DNA of 64,000 bases from CAWGJF01 sp963715745 (GTDB taxonomy: Bacteria; Bacteroidota; Ignavibacteria; Ignavibacteriales; Ignavibacteriaceae): the NCBI GenBank assembly GCA_963715745.1, contig OY970271.1, forward strand, positions 2,108,001 to 2,172,000, in the 5' to 3' direction. The translations under genes and the position numbers were made by a program. Positions within the stretch are counted from its first letter, which is position 1. The number at the start of each line of letters is the position of its first letter. Shown piece after piece: positions 52,463 to 61,763 of this stretch. The notes under the pieces are model-generated. The model was not told the DNA's origin, made no database searches, and saw only the letters and a list, made by a program, of their open reading frames with translations.

Positions 52463-53014
52463 TTGGTTATTTATTTAATAGTTATTGCAGTTTTATTTAT
52501 TCTAATTTGGGTTTTTATCTCGTATAATCTTTTAATTAAAGATAGAAATCATATCAGTGAAGCCTGGAGCGGAATTGATGTTCAGCTAAAAAGAAGACAT
52601 GATTTAATACCGAATCTTGCTAATGCTGTTAAAGGCTATAGTCTGCATGAAAAGAAATTACTAGAAAATATAACTGCAAAAAGATCTGAAAGTGTAAATA
52701 CAAATAACATCTCAAAAAAGGCTGTCGCAGAAACAGATATTTCCGGAATCCTTAAAAATCTTATTATTCTTGCTGAAAATTATCCTGATCTAAAAGCAAG
52801 CACTAACTTTCTTGAATTCCAAAAACAGCTGGTAGAAGTGGAAGATCAACTTCAATACGCACGCAGATATTTCAACGGAACTGTTAGGGATTATAATATT
52901 AGAGTTGAATCATTTCCGGGAAATATTATTGCCGGGATATTTAATTTTAAGCCAAAGGAATTTTTTGAAATTACTTTAGCAACTGAAAAACAAACCCCGC
53001 ACGTTGAATTATGA
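52463..53014 (+). CDS. LemA family protein
   Basis: A 183-aa membrane-anchored protein. One N-terminal transmembrane helix (YLIVIAVLFILIWVFISYNLL) is followed by the LemA core: HISEAWSGIDVQLKRRHDLIPNLANAVKGY, and later the EDQLQYARRYFNGTVRDYN segment. The start is TTG at 52463, preceded by AGGA. LemA proteins have no defined biochemistry, but they regularly pair with the DUF2207-type protein encoded next, which overlaps it by 4 bp. The two are translationally coupled. Confidence 0.9.
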   Translation: MVIYLIVIAVLFILIWVFISYNLLIKDRNHISEAWSGIDVQLKRRHDLIPNLANAVKGYSLHEKKLLENITAKRSESVNTNNISKKAVAETDISGILKNLIILAENYPDLKASTNFLEFQKQLVEVEDQLQYARRYFNGTVRDYNIRVESFPGNIIAGIFNFKPKEFFEITLATEKQTPHVEL

Positions 53015-54909
53015 AAATTAAATCTCTCACTTTGTTCGCTGCAATATTTATCATTTTTGGTTTTACATGCTTCGCTCATTCCACTGAAAGAATAATCTCG
53101 TTTGACAGCGATATAGTCGTCAATACTGATGGGTCTATGATAGTAACTGAAACGATCAAAGTCGAAGCGTTTGGCATAAACATTAAACGTGGAATTTACA
53201 GGGATTTCCCAACAAGATATAAGGATCAATATGGAAATGATTATAATGTTCAGTTTAACCTGTTAAGTGTGTTGCGAGATGGGAATTCAGAAGATTATCA
53301 TACAGAAAATCTTTCAAATGGAATTAGGGTTTATTGCGGTAGAAAAGATTATTTTCTCCCTCACGGAATTTATACTTATCAGATAAAGTATGAAACAAAC
53401 AGACAGCTTGGTTTCTTTGATAACTTTGATGAGTTATATTGGAATGTAACTGGTAATGGTTGGGACTTTATAATAGAAAAAGCTTTTGCGGTTGTACATC
53501 TGCCAGATGGATTTATGAGTTCTGATATTAAAACATTTGGTTATACCGGCAGACAGGGTGAAAAAGGAAATTTATTCAGATCGGAAATCATTTCAGGTTC
53601 GAAAGTTGAATTCTTTACAACAAGATATCTGCTTCCACGAGAGGGATTAACTATTGTAGTTGAATTTCCAAAAGGAATAATTAAAGAACCTACACAAACT
53701 GAAAAGATGGAATATTTTTTCAGTGATAACAAAGCTTTGTTAATAGGTATTGCCGGAATTATTCTGCTTATAATTTATTATTTAATTATCTGGTTCAGAG
53801 TTGGGAAAGATCCTGCAAAAGGTACAATAATTCCCCAGTTTGAATCACCGAATAATTTATCTCCTGCTGCTGTCCGTTTTATTTCTGAAATGGGATTTGA
53901 TAATAAAACTTTTACTGCCGGGATAGTTAATCTTGCGGTTAGAGGTTGTCTGAAAATTGAAGAGAAGGATAGAGACTACACTCTTCATAAATTATCATCC
54001 GGTTATGAAGAAATATCCAAAGAAGAATCTAAGTTACTAAATTCACTTCCAAACACTCTTGAGTTAAAACAGGTTAATCACACTAAAATCAGTAATGTCA
54101 TAAAGAAGTTTAAAGAGTCTTTAAAGAACAGTTATGAAAAAAATTATTTCTTAACCAACAGAAAATATTTTTTTCTTGGTATAGCATTTACATTATTAAT
54201 TCTGATTTTAATTGGAATGACTTCTTCTGAGGATGCTTTGTTCGGTTTAATCTGGCTTTCTGTCTGGAGTGTTGGAGTCTGCTTTTTACTTTTTACAGTA
54301 TTTAAATCCTGGCGAGGTGCAATTGTAAATGGCAGGATAAAAGCTGCAGCTTTCGGTGGTGCAATATTTATCACACTTTTTTCAATTCCGTTTATCATTG
54401 GAGAGATAGTTGGATTTGTACTATTTTCTGTCTTTTCTTCACCAATTATGGTTATTGTTCTAGGTTTAATGGTAGGATTGAATATAGTTTTTTATCATTT
54501 ACTAAAGGCACCAACATTGCTTGGCAGAAAAGTGATGGATAAAATAGATGGATTAAAGATGTATTTATCTGTTGCCGAAAAAGACAGGTTAAACGCAATG
54601 AAATCACCTGAAAAAACACCTGAAATATTTGAAAAATTTCTTCCTTTTGCACTTGCTTTGAATGTAGAAAACAAATGGGCTGAACAGTTTTCTGAAATAT
54701 TAAATGTTAAAGGTGAAGAATATTCACCTTCATGGTACAGTGGAGTTGGATGGAGCACGCTTGGAGCAACTGGCTTTGCTTCTTCATTAGGGAGCAGCTT
54801 ATCAAGTACAATCTCATCTTCTTCCACGGCACCTGGTTCAAGTTCAGGTGGTGGGGGTGGTGGCTTTTCCGGTGGCGGAGGAGGAGGGGGCGGTGGTGGT
54901 GGCTGGTAA
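53011..54909 (+). CDS. DUF2207 membrane protein with glycine-rich tail
   Basis: A 632-aa protein with a signal peptide (LFAAIFIIFGFTCFAH). An extracytoplasmic beta-rich domain contains IVVNTDGSMIVTETIKV and GIYRDFPTRY, followed by three or four transmembrane helices (around 245-265, 385-405, 410-430, 450-500). A cytoplasmic domain follows, with a C-terminal Gly/Ser tail ending in GGGGGGGW. This is the usual DUF2207/TPM-associated organisation found with LemA. Function unknown; roles in envelope stress are proposed for relatives. Confidence 0.85.
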   Translation: MKIKSLTLFAAIFIIFGFTCFAHSTERIISFDSDIVVNTDGSMIVTETIKVEAFGINIKRGIYRDFPTRYKDQYGNDYNVQFNLLSVLRDGNSEDYHTENLSNGIRVYCGRKDYFLPHGIYTYQIKYETNRQLGFFDNFDELYWNVTGNGWDFIIEKAFAVVHLPDGFMSSDIKTFGYTGRQGEKGNLFRSEIISGSKVEFFTTRYLLPREGLTIVVEFPKGIIKEPTQTEKMEYFFSDNKALLIGIAGIILLIIYYLIIWFRVGKDPAKGTIIPQFESPNNLSPAAVRFISEMGFDNKTFTAGIVNLAVRGCLKIEEKDRDYTLHKLSSGYEEISKEESKLLNSLPNTLELKQVNHTKISNVIKKFKESLKNSYEKNYFLTNRKYFFLGIAFTLLILILIGMTSSEDALFGLIWLSVWSVGVCFLLFTVFKSWRGAIVNGRIKAAAFGGAIFITLFSIPFIIGEIVGFVLFSVFSSPIMVIVLGLMVGLNIVFYHLLKAPTLLGRKVMDKIDGLKMYLSVAEKDRLNAMKSPEKTPEIFEKFLPFALALNVENKWAEQFSEILNVKGEEYSPSWYSGVGWSTLGATGFASSLGSSLSSTISSSSTAPGSSSGGGGGGFSGGGGGGGGGGGW

Positions 54910-54958
54910 AATCTATATTATCTATATTATTAGGTAAATTCTTATAAGTGTATTTATT

Positions 54959-56050
54959 TTATATTTTACTGGCAATTACCTGAATTATCCGTTCGGCTGC
55001 ATTTCCATCCCATAATTCTGGGACTGATCCTGTTTTTATATTTCCGGTTAAGATTTTTAAGGCTGTTTCTTCTGCTTTTTTGAAATCTGCTCCCACCAAA
55101 TGATTTGTCCCTAAATCTATTGTTACTGGTCTTTCTGTTGAACTTCGTGTTGTAATACACTGTACACCAAGATAAGTTGTTTCTTCCTGTATACCACCGC
55201 TGTCAGTTATGGCAAGACTGCAGTTTTGCAGCAGAGAAATGAAATTCAGATAACCGATTGGCTCAGTTAAAATCACATTTTGATTAATCCTATCTGAAAG
55301 CAAAAAAGAATCAAGATTTTTTCTGGTTCTTGGATGAACCGGAAAAATAACTTTAAATTTTCCTGCAATTGAGTTTAGCATATTAACAATTGCTTCCAGT
55401 TGATTTTGAGAATCAACATTAGTGGGGCGATGCATAGTTACAAGAACATATTTATTCTTTTCAACATTGAAATCTGATAATGTTTTTTTTGAGTCAGTTT
55501 TAGTAAGAAAATATTTAAGGCTATCTATCATAACATTTCCAACCAGGAAAACTTTACTACTATCTATTCCTTCATTGTTCAGATTTACAATTCCGCTTTG
55601 TTCAGTTACAAAAAGTAAATCAGAAATGTTATCAGTTAATATTCTGTTAATCTCCTCAGGCATGTCCCTGTCAAAGCTCCTTAAACCTGCTTCAACATGT
55701 GCTGTTTTTATTTTTATTTTTACGGCAGTTAAGCAGCAGGCAATTGTGGAATTTACATCTCCAACAACTATAACAAGGTCAGGATTTTCAATAAGAAGGA
55801 TTTTTTCAAACTCAATCATTATTTGAGCTGTTTGCTCTGCATGACTGCCGCTCCCGACTCCCAGATAAAAGTCAGGATTTGGTAATTCAAGTTCTTCAAA
55901 AAAGATTTTTGACATTTTCTGATCATAATGTTGTCCTGTATGGCAGATCAGGTGTTTAAAGTTGTCGGAGTATTTTTGAAAAGCTTTGTGAATTGGTGCG
56001 ATCTTCATAAAATTTGGTCTTGCACCAACAACGGAAATAATTTTTTTCAT
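54959..56050 (-). CDS. wecB: UDP-N-acetylglucosamine 2-epimerase
   Basis: The start is set at ATG 56050 (MKKIISVVGARPNF), 12 bases inside the longest frame. It is a non-hydrolysing UDP-GlcNAc 2-epimerase of about 363 aa. It has GARPNFMKIAPIHKAF, HTGQHYDQKMS, VVGDVNSTIACCLTA, HVEAGLRSFDRDMPEEINR and DSGGIQEE, all family markers (His, Asp, Glu catalytic positions). It makes UDP-ManNAc for surface polysaccharide. It is the last gene of the minus-strand polysaccharide region in the window. Confidence 0.93.
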   Translation of the reverse strand: MKKIISVVGARPNFMKIAPIHKAFQKYSDNFKHLICHTGQHYDQKMSKIFFEELELPNPDFYLGVGSGSHAEQTAQIMIEFEKILLIENPDLVIVVGDVNSTIACCLTAVKIKIKTAHVEAGLRSFDRDMPEEINRILTDNISDLLFVTEQSGIVNLNNEGIDSSKVFLVGNVMIDSLKYFLTKTDSKKTLSDFNVEKNKYVLVTMHRPTNVDSQNQLEAIVNMLNSIAGKFKVIFPVHPRTRKNLDSFLLSDRINQNVILTEPIGYLNFISLLQNCSLAITDSGGIQEETTYLGVQCITTRSSTERPVTIDLGTNHLVGADFKKAEETALKILTGNIKTGSVPELWDGNAAERIIQVIASKI

Positions 56051-56189
56051 TGAATCATCCAAAATGTAAATGGAAAATTATAATAGTAGTTAAAAATTCG
56101 GTTTAGCTATTAAAAAAGAAAATATGATCAATTAACTTAATGACTGATCACATTTTAGTATTAAAAATATGTTAAAGAAATATACCAGC

Positions 56190-57899
56190 TTATTTCAGAA
56201 TGTTCATAATTCTTGTTCTGTTGGTTTGTGCATCATAAAGGGTTGGGTAATATCCAACTCTTACACGATACCAGGTACCTTCCAGATTGGGCGGATTAGC
56301 TTCGACGATAAATGCTTTTTCACCAACACTAATAAGGCTTTGGGCAACTTGTTCTGCCTGCTGTCTTGTTCTGAAAGAAGCAACCTGGAAAACATAAGTG
56401 TTGCCATCAGTAAATATCATATTTCCAACATGTTTTTCATTTGAATTATCATATCCCATCGAACCTGAAACCGGTGGTTTTTGCTGCTGTTCAGGTTTTA
56501 TAAAATGATCACCTTCAATAAAATTAATAGTTACACGACGGTTCATCGCTCGCCCACCTGCAGTTGAATTATCAGCTATCGGTTGATCAGGACCAAAGCC
56601 AACAATTTCCAACCTTGATCTACTAATTCCATTCTGTACGAGGTAGTTAGCAACAGAATTTGCTCTTTCGAATGATAATCTCTTATTTAATTCATATGAA
56701 CCGGTATTATCAGTATGACCAGCAACTACCCACCTTGTTCTTGGATTTTTCTTCATAACATCGACAACTTCATTTAGTCCTGCCATAGCTCCTGGAAGAA
56801 GATTTGATTTTCCTACTTCAAATAATACATTGCCGGAAACTGTTATTGAAGTTTTTTCCGGAATCTCTTTTTTATTTACTTCAGGAATGCAACCTGATGC
56901 ATTAACTTCACTTCCAATAGGAGTCCCAGGGCATTTATCTTTGTAATCCGGAACGCCATCTTCATCTTCATCAAACGGACATCCGCGTTTATCAACTGCT
57001 ACCCCAACAGGAGTATCTTTGCAGAGGTCTAAATAATCTGGAACACCATCTTCATCAGTATCAAGAGGGCAGCCGTTTTTATCAACAGGCATACCGTTAG
57101 GTGTATCAGGACATTTGTCCAGGTAGTCAGGAACCCTGTCACCATCAGCATCTGTCGGGCATCCGAATTCATCAACTTTTACACCCTGTGGTGTATTCGG
57201 ACAGCGGTCTTCTTCATCTCTTACTCCATCATTATCTTCATCTCTTACTCCACCAAAATAAACTGTTAAACCGCCGAAACCGGTAAAGAAAATATCCTTT
57301 TCAGAACCCGCAACTACATCATCAAGGTTATCAGTGGGAAAATAATTTACATTAGCACCGATATTAAGACTGATACTTCTTGAAACTAAAAACCTGAACC
57401 CGATTTCACCTATTGCGTTCCATTCATTTTTAGAATATGCATTTTGTGAATTTCTCAACAACTTATTTCCATCATTGTCTTTAGGATCAAAATTTTGAAA
57501 TGCACCGCCAACAAATGCATAAGGATAAACAGCATCAGATACTTGTAAAAGATATTCAACACCGGCACCAGCCTGAATAGACGTGGTTTTAAATTTATCA
57601 AGGTCTGTGCGGTCAGCGCCTGATGGTCCTGATCCAGTAAGATATCCGTAACTACCGAAAGCACGGATCCCCCAAATGCCAGGCTGTACAGTCGGGAAGA
57701 AATATTCAACCATTGTTCTTCCGAAATCATTTATTTTTTCCGTATGAAAATCAGCAAAAGTGTAGGTTATTCCACCTTCAAGAGACCAGCCGATTCTTCC
57801 TGAAAGAGGATTGATTTCAGTAAAATTATTTTCCTGTGCTGTAATTACAGAAGCAAGTAATATTACAGCAAGAAATATTTTAATAGTAAATTTTTGCAT
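56190..57899 (-). CDS. OmpA family protein with TSP3 repeats and SPOR domain
   Basis: A 569-aa outer-membrane protein. Signal peptide (ILLASVITAQ), then an OmpA-like barrel to about residue 215. Four calcium-binding thrombospondin type 3 repeats follow (DEDNDGVRDEEDRCPNTPQG and similar). The OmpA peptidoglycan-binding domain contains VAGHTDNTGSYELNKRLSFERA and GFGPDQPIADN. The C-terminus is a SPOR-like domain (TYVFQVASFRTRQQAEQVAQSL), which binds denuded septal glycan. The combination ties the outer membrane to the cell wall. It is flanked by, but not clearly in an operon with, polysaccharide genes. Confidence 0.93.
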   Translation of the reverse strand: MQKFTIKIFLAVILLASVITAQENNFTEINPLSGRIGWSLEGGITYTFADFHTEKINDFGRTMVEYFFPTVQPGIWGIRAFGSYGYLTGSGPSGADRTDLDKFKTTSIQAGAGVEYLLQVSDAVYPYAFVGGAFQNFDPKDNDGNKLLRNSQNAYSKNEWNAIGEIGFRFLVSRSISLNIGANVNYFPTDNLDDVVAGSEKDIFFTGFGGLTVYFGGVRDEDNDGVRDEEDRCPNTPQGVKVDEFGCPTDADGDRVPDYLDKCPDTPNGMPVDKNGCPLDTDEDGVPDYLDLCKDTPVGVAVDKRGCPFDEDEDGVPDYKDKCPGTPIGSEVNASGCIPEVNKKEIPEKTSITVSGNVLFEVGKSNLLPGAMAGLNEVVDVMKKNPRTRWVVAGHTDNTGSYELNKRLSFERANSVANYLVQNGISRSRLEIVGFGPDQPIADNSTAGGRAMNRRVTINFIEGDHFIKPEQQQKPPVSGSMGYDNSNEKHVGNMIFTDGNTYVFQVASFRTRQQAEQVAQSLISVGEKAFIVEANPPNLEGTWYRVRVGYYPTLYDAQTNRTRIMNILK

Positions 57900-58031
57900 T
57901 ATTTTGCCTTTATTTTTTCAGATGTAAATTCTTTTTTCAATTGTGTTTATACATTGTACTATAAATCAATATTCAAATTTAAACATATTATTTGATTTTG
58001 ATACAATAGCTCTTTAATTCTTTTTGAGATA

Positions 58032-59693
58032 TCATAATCCATAAAAAACTGAAACACTAAAATTATTTTGCTGCCCTAATTTAAATACCGGTGTTCTTCC
58101 TTGTTCAGAGTCACTAATATCGCTGTATGAATAAACAAATTTTCCGGTCAGTTCATGTATTGGTTTGTATATTAAAGCAATTGTAAAATTTTTATCAATC
58201 CTTTTTGCGCCATATAGAAAATCAGGATAGGGAAGTTGATATTGTTGTTCCGGAAGTTCCGTCTGACCTTTCCTGAAATACCAACCTGAAACTATAATAC
58301 TTACTGGACGAATTATTTTTTGAGAATATTTTACAGAGATGATATCAGCATTACTTCCTATCCAATGACCAAGCTGGTAATTGTCATTCCTGTAGAGCTG
58401 GGCATCATTTGAATTCATATAAACAAAAGGATTTAATCTTGAATATTCAATATTCAGAAATGAACCTGGTAAAACAGGGTCACTTATAGTTCCGCCCAGA
58501 GTAAATCCGATTGCCGAGACTTTATTCTTATCAGTCAGTGATTCGAGGGATAGCTCTTCAATAAAAACAGTAGAGTAGAACTTAGATCTGATTTTAGAAA
58601 TTCTCAAAGAAGCATCAGCAAACAACTGGGCATTATCCCCTGTGTTTGATCCTCTTGAAGATAAATAGTGATCTGCCAGACGGAAGAACATTACAGGAAT
58701 AAAGTAGAGAGGTTCAAGCTCACCACTATATATTATTGATTCACCAAGAGAGATGGATAAATCTTCACCTGGATAAAAGGATATTAAGTGCATGGCAACG
58801 AATTTTGAAATCGGTGAAATGTCAGGTCTTCCTTCGACAAGTGTCTGCCTTATAGATGAAGAATCCGGTATATTGGATTTAAGCCAGCCATGTATATAAA
58901 TAAATTTTAACCAGCTTACAGGTTTAAAGTCAAAGCGGATAAAAGGAAAAGAAGGAGCTTTTGAAGAAAGAATAAGCTGTCCTTCCTGACCGCTTCCTAA
59001 ATTGGAAAAATCTTTTCCCACACTAATGGCCCCTGAATTCCAGGTGTAGCTTATTCCACCACGCATATAAGTGTACTGAAGATTTTCTTCTGACTGTTTT
59101 GAGATATTTACACCTGTCCGGGGAATATTATTTTTACCAAAATCTATATTTCTTCCTGATTCATCATTGTCACGGAAGTTAAGATAAAATCCCCAGTCTT
59201 TTTCAAAATAACCAAATAACTTCAATCCATTCCAGAAATGTGATACTTTTTCTCCGTCAACAGAATTGATTGTATAACCGAGTATAGGATCAGCAAAGAA
59301 AGAGAACTTTCTATCATTATAGCTGAAGAATCTGAACCTGTTTGCAATTCCGTTTTCAAAATATTCCAGCCTTGGTTTTTCCTGCACACTATCTTTTACC
59401 AGTCTTATTTCATCAAAGTATTCTGCCTTATAAAATTCAAGATCTTCTTTATCAATCTGGTTTAACTGCTGTTTTTTATTTTCAATTGTAATTAGAAAAT
59501 TTGCAATCTCTGTTCTAGAAATTGGTTTGATTTCAGAATGAAATTCAATTATGCTATTCTCATTCATCCTTTCCAAAAAATCATAAATCTCCGAGTGAAC
59601 AGGTTCGTATACCGTTTGTGAATATGCTACCGTTGTTATCAGCAGGATAGAAAGGACTAAGTTCCTTTTAAAACTGTTTTTTATGAAATTCAT
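58032..59693 (-). CDS. Wzi-like capsule assembly outer-membrane barrel
   Basis: A 553-aa exported protein with a signal peptide (VLSILLITTVAYSQ). An N-terminal helical region (YEPVHSEIYDFLERM, ISRTEIANFLITIE) is of the kind seen in the capsule assembly Wzi family of Bacteroidota. An 18-strand-like barrel follows, ending in NFSVSVFYGL. Wzi proteins bind capsular or exopolysaccharide at the outer membrane. The gene starts 1 bp after the WecA-type gene stop, so both are co-transcribed, which supports a polysaccharide role. Confidence 0.75.
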   Translation of the reverse strand: MNFIKNSFKRNLVLSILLITTVAYSQTVYEPVHSEIYDFLERMNENSIIEFHSEIKPISRTEIANFLITIENKKQQLNQIDKEDLEFYKAEYFDEIRLVKDSVQEKPRLEYFENGIANRFRFFSYNDRKFSFFADPILGYTINSVDGEKVSHFWNGLKLFGYFEKDWGFYLNFRDNDESGRNIDFGKNNIPRTGVNISKQSEENLQYTYMRGGISYTWNSGAISVGKDFSNLGSGQEGQLILSSKAPSFPFIRFDFKPVSWLKFIYIHGWLKSNIPDSSSIRQTLVEGRPDISPISKFVAMHLISFYPGEDLSISLGESIIYSGELEPLYFIPVMFFRLADHYLSSRGSNTGDNAQLFADASLRISKIRSKFYSTVFIEELSLESLTDKNKVSAIGFTLGGTISDPVLPGSFLNIEYSRLNPFVYMNSNDAQLYRNDNYQLGHWIGSNADIISVKYSQKIIRPVSIIVSGWYFRKGQTELPEQQYQLPYPDFLYGAKRIDKNFTIALIYKPIHELTGKFVYSYSDISDSEQGRTPVFKLGQQNNFSVSVFYGL

Positions 59694-59694
59694 T

Positions 59695-61359
59695 TTATAA
59701 GAAAAGTAGTATGGATTGTGCGATTAAAGTAAAAACAAATGAAGATGCAAATAATGTAAGATGAAATTTCGGTTTTATTCTTATTATTATTTTATAAAAC
59801 AAATAAACAAGAAAACTCCTGAATAATGTATCGCTAATTAACATAGTGTCTTTGAAAGGAATCATGTTTGATGAAATAAATGCAAGAGTTATAAATGCAA
59901 GAATAATAAGATCAATGCCTGTAAGGAATGCTTCACTACTTTCCCTTATCCTGTCTCTGAAATAGAGAAAGAATCCAATTACTGCTAATAATATGGATAT
60001 GATCATTAGGTGAATATTAATGTCACCAAATACAGGTATAAATAATAAGTTTTTGTACAACAGCGGATTTTTACTGACTATTGCAAAGAATATTATAATA
60101 TTAAAAAGAACAATTATATCAGTAACGTAATGGTTTATCCTGTAATTTATAAGAGTGTAAATAACCAGCAGAACAATTATCAGTACCGAAATAAAAATAA
60201 AATCCTGGTTAATAATTGAGTCAAATGGCATCAGGATAAAAAGAGTAAACAGCAGCATCATTGCAACAAAAGGCAGTATTAATTTCTTATAGTAATTAAT
60301 AAAAACTTCAGGCAGACGTTTGACAGACTGACCATAAAGAATAACATTCTTCTTCTTAATTAGCATATCAAGAATCTGTTTTGCAAAAAGCAGTGGAATA
60401 AGCAGCATCATAAAAATTACAAATCCCACCGTCTGAGAATAAAAAGAATAATAAACTCCTGTAAGCGCAAATAACAGCGAATATACTGAAATAATAAAAA
60501 CAATTGTCTTATGTTTTATACTTTTACTGTATAGTACGTGATGAATATGTGATTTATCAGCAAGGAAAGGATGTTTTTTATTCAGCATCCTGGAAATCAT
60601 AACTTTTATTGCATCAACAATTGGTATTGCAAGAACAATAATGGGAAATGAAAGTGAAAGTGACTTCTCCGATGGGGACAATGAAGCAAACAGCACAGCG
60701 GTTATTGTAAATAAACCGAGAGTAAGTGAACCGGTATCACCTAAAAATATTCTTGCCGGGAATGCATTGAATTTAAGGAATCCGATTAGTGAACCCGCAA
60801 GTGCCGCACAAAGGATTAGTACAAAAGAGTTAGGCGGGGACAAGGCAATTAAAAATGAAACAGCGATAGCGTTAAGTGAAATGCTGCTTGCAAGTCCATC
60901 TAGTCCGTCCATTAGATTAAAAGCATTAATAGTCCCAATTATAAATAATGCCAGAACTATTATGCCTGGTATAATTGACAGCTCAAATCCGAATAACTGA
61001 ACAGAATTGAACCTGGGATAAAGAAATACTATTAACAAAACTGCTGAAGCGCCTTGTGCAATCATTTTAATTGACCAGGATACACCCAGTACATCATCCA
61101 GAATTCCAATAAACAGAAGAATGAATGATGCATATACAAAGAATTTTATCTCATCGTGATTATGGAAAAAAGAAAGAAGAAGTATGATAACTACAGAATA
61201 TATTACAAGTCCTCCCATTCTTGGGATAGGGGAGGTGTGAATTTTTCGTTCCTCATCCGGGTGATCCACAATATTGGACCTGGTTAAATAATTAATAAGA
61301 TAAGGAGTGAAAAATATTGTAAATAAAAGTGATGAAAACGCGATAACCAAGTATAACAT
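59695..61359 (-). CDS. WecA-type phosphoglycosyl transferase with extra C-terminal membrane domain
   Basis: A polytopic 554-aa protein. The first 340 residues are an undecaprenyl-phosphate GlcNAc/MurNAc-1-phosphate transferase: VDHPDEERKIHTSPIPRMGG, a NAFNLMDGLDGLASSIS core with the Mg-binding DGxDG motif, FLGDTGSLTLG, and a KSHIHHVLYSKS loop (HIHH). The remaining 200 residues add several more transmembrane helices that WecA alone lacks. The enzyme starts lipid-linked glycan synthesis, in keeping with wecB, GT4 and Wzi-like genes around it. Confidence 0.9.
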   Translation of the reverse strand: MLYLVIAFSSLLFTIFFTPYLINYLTRSNIVDHPDEERKIHTSPIPRMGGLVIYSVVIILLLSFFHNHDEIKFFVYASFILLFIGILDDVLGVSWSIKMIAQGASAVLLIVFLYPRFNSVQLFGFELSIIPGIIVLALFIIGTINAFNLMDGLDGLASSISLNAIAVSFLIALSPPNSFVLILCAALAGSLIGFLKFNAFPARIFLGDTGSLTLGLFTITAVLFASLSPSEKSLSLSFPIIVLAIPIVDAIKVMISRMLNKKHPFLADKSHIHHVLYSKSIKHKTIVFIISVYSLLFALTGVYYSFYSQTVGFVIFMMLLIPLLFAKQILDMLIKKKNVILYGQSVKRLPEVFINYYKKLILPFVAMMLLFTLFILMPFDSIINQDFIFISVLIIVLLVIYTLINYRINHYVTDIIVLFNIIIFFAIVSKNPLLYKNLLFIPVFGDINIHLMIISILLAVIGFFLYFRDRIRESSEAFLTGIDLIILAFITLAFISSNMIPFKDTMLISDTLFRSFLVYLFYKIIIRIKPKFHLTLFASSFVFTLIAQSILLFL

Positions 61360-61763
61360 TAACTGTAACTACCCTTTAAATTAGCACATTCGAAATTTAA
61401 CAAAAGTTGTTATGAATTGCATCATTTATAGTGCCAAATCTGCGATTACTTATCTAAATGAAAACCTAAGTTATTGAATTAATTGATTGCATAATTACTT
61501 GCGGATGGGGATAATGAGTAAAGTAGAAAGTCGAAATTATAAATTAAAAGTATAAAGTAAAAAGTATAAATCAAGAAACCAAAGGATAAGGGAGAAAGTG
61601 AAAAATATAAATTATTGATGTTATTTTTTGAAGGAACGTACTTTTTTCGAGATTGAACCAAGCTCTCTTTCATATTCCTTTTTCATGGAGACTTTATCAT
61701 TTATACTTTATCCTTTTCACTTGCGCTTTGTTTAAACCTTTATTATTAGATCCTTGCACATTG
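61360..61763. other. Gene-free spacer with low-complexity repeat
   Basis: 404 bp without a credible gene. It holds AGTATAAAGTAAAAAGTATA (61549-61568), which also occurs at 44599-44618 inside the element; the identity extends to 22 nt. It probably marks a promoter or repeat region upstream of the WecA-type gene. Confidence 0.5.

Noticed and set aside
60641..61000. 119-residue frame opposite the WecA-type gene
   Set aside because: It lies antisense within a well-supported membrane enzyme, has no ribosome site, and shows composition expected of a shadow frame.
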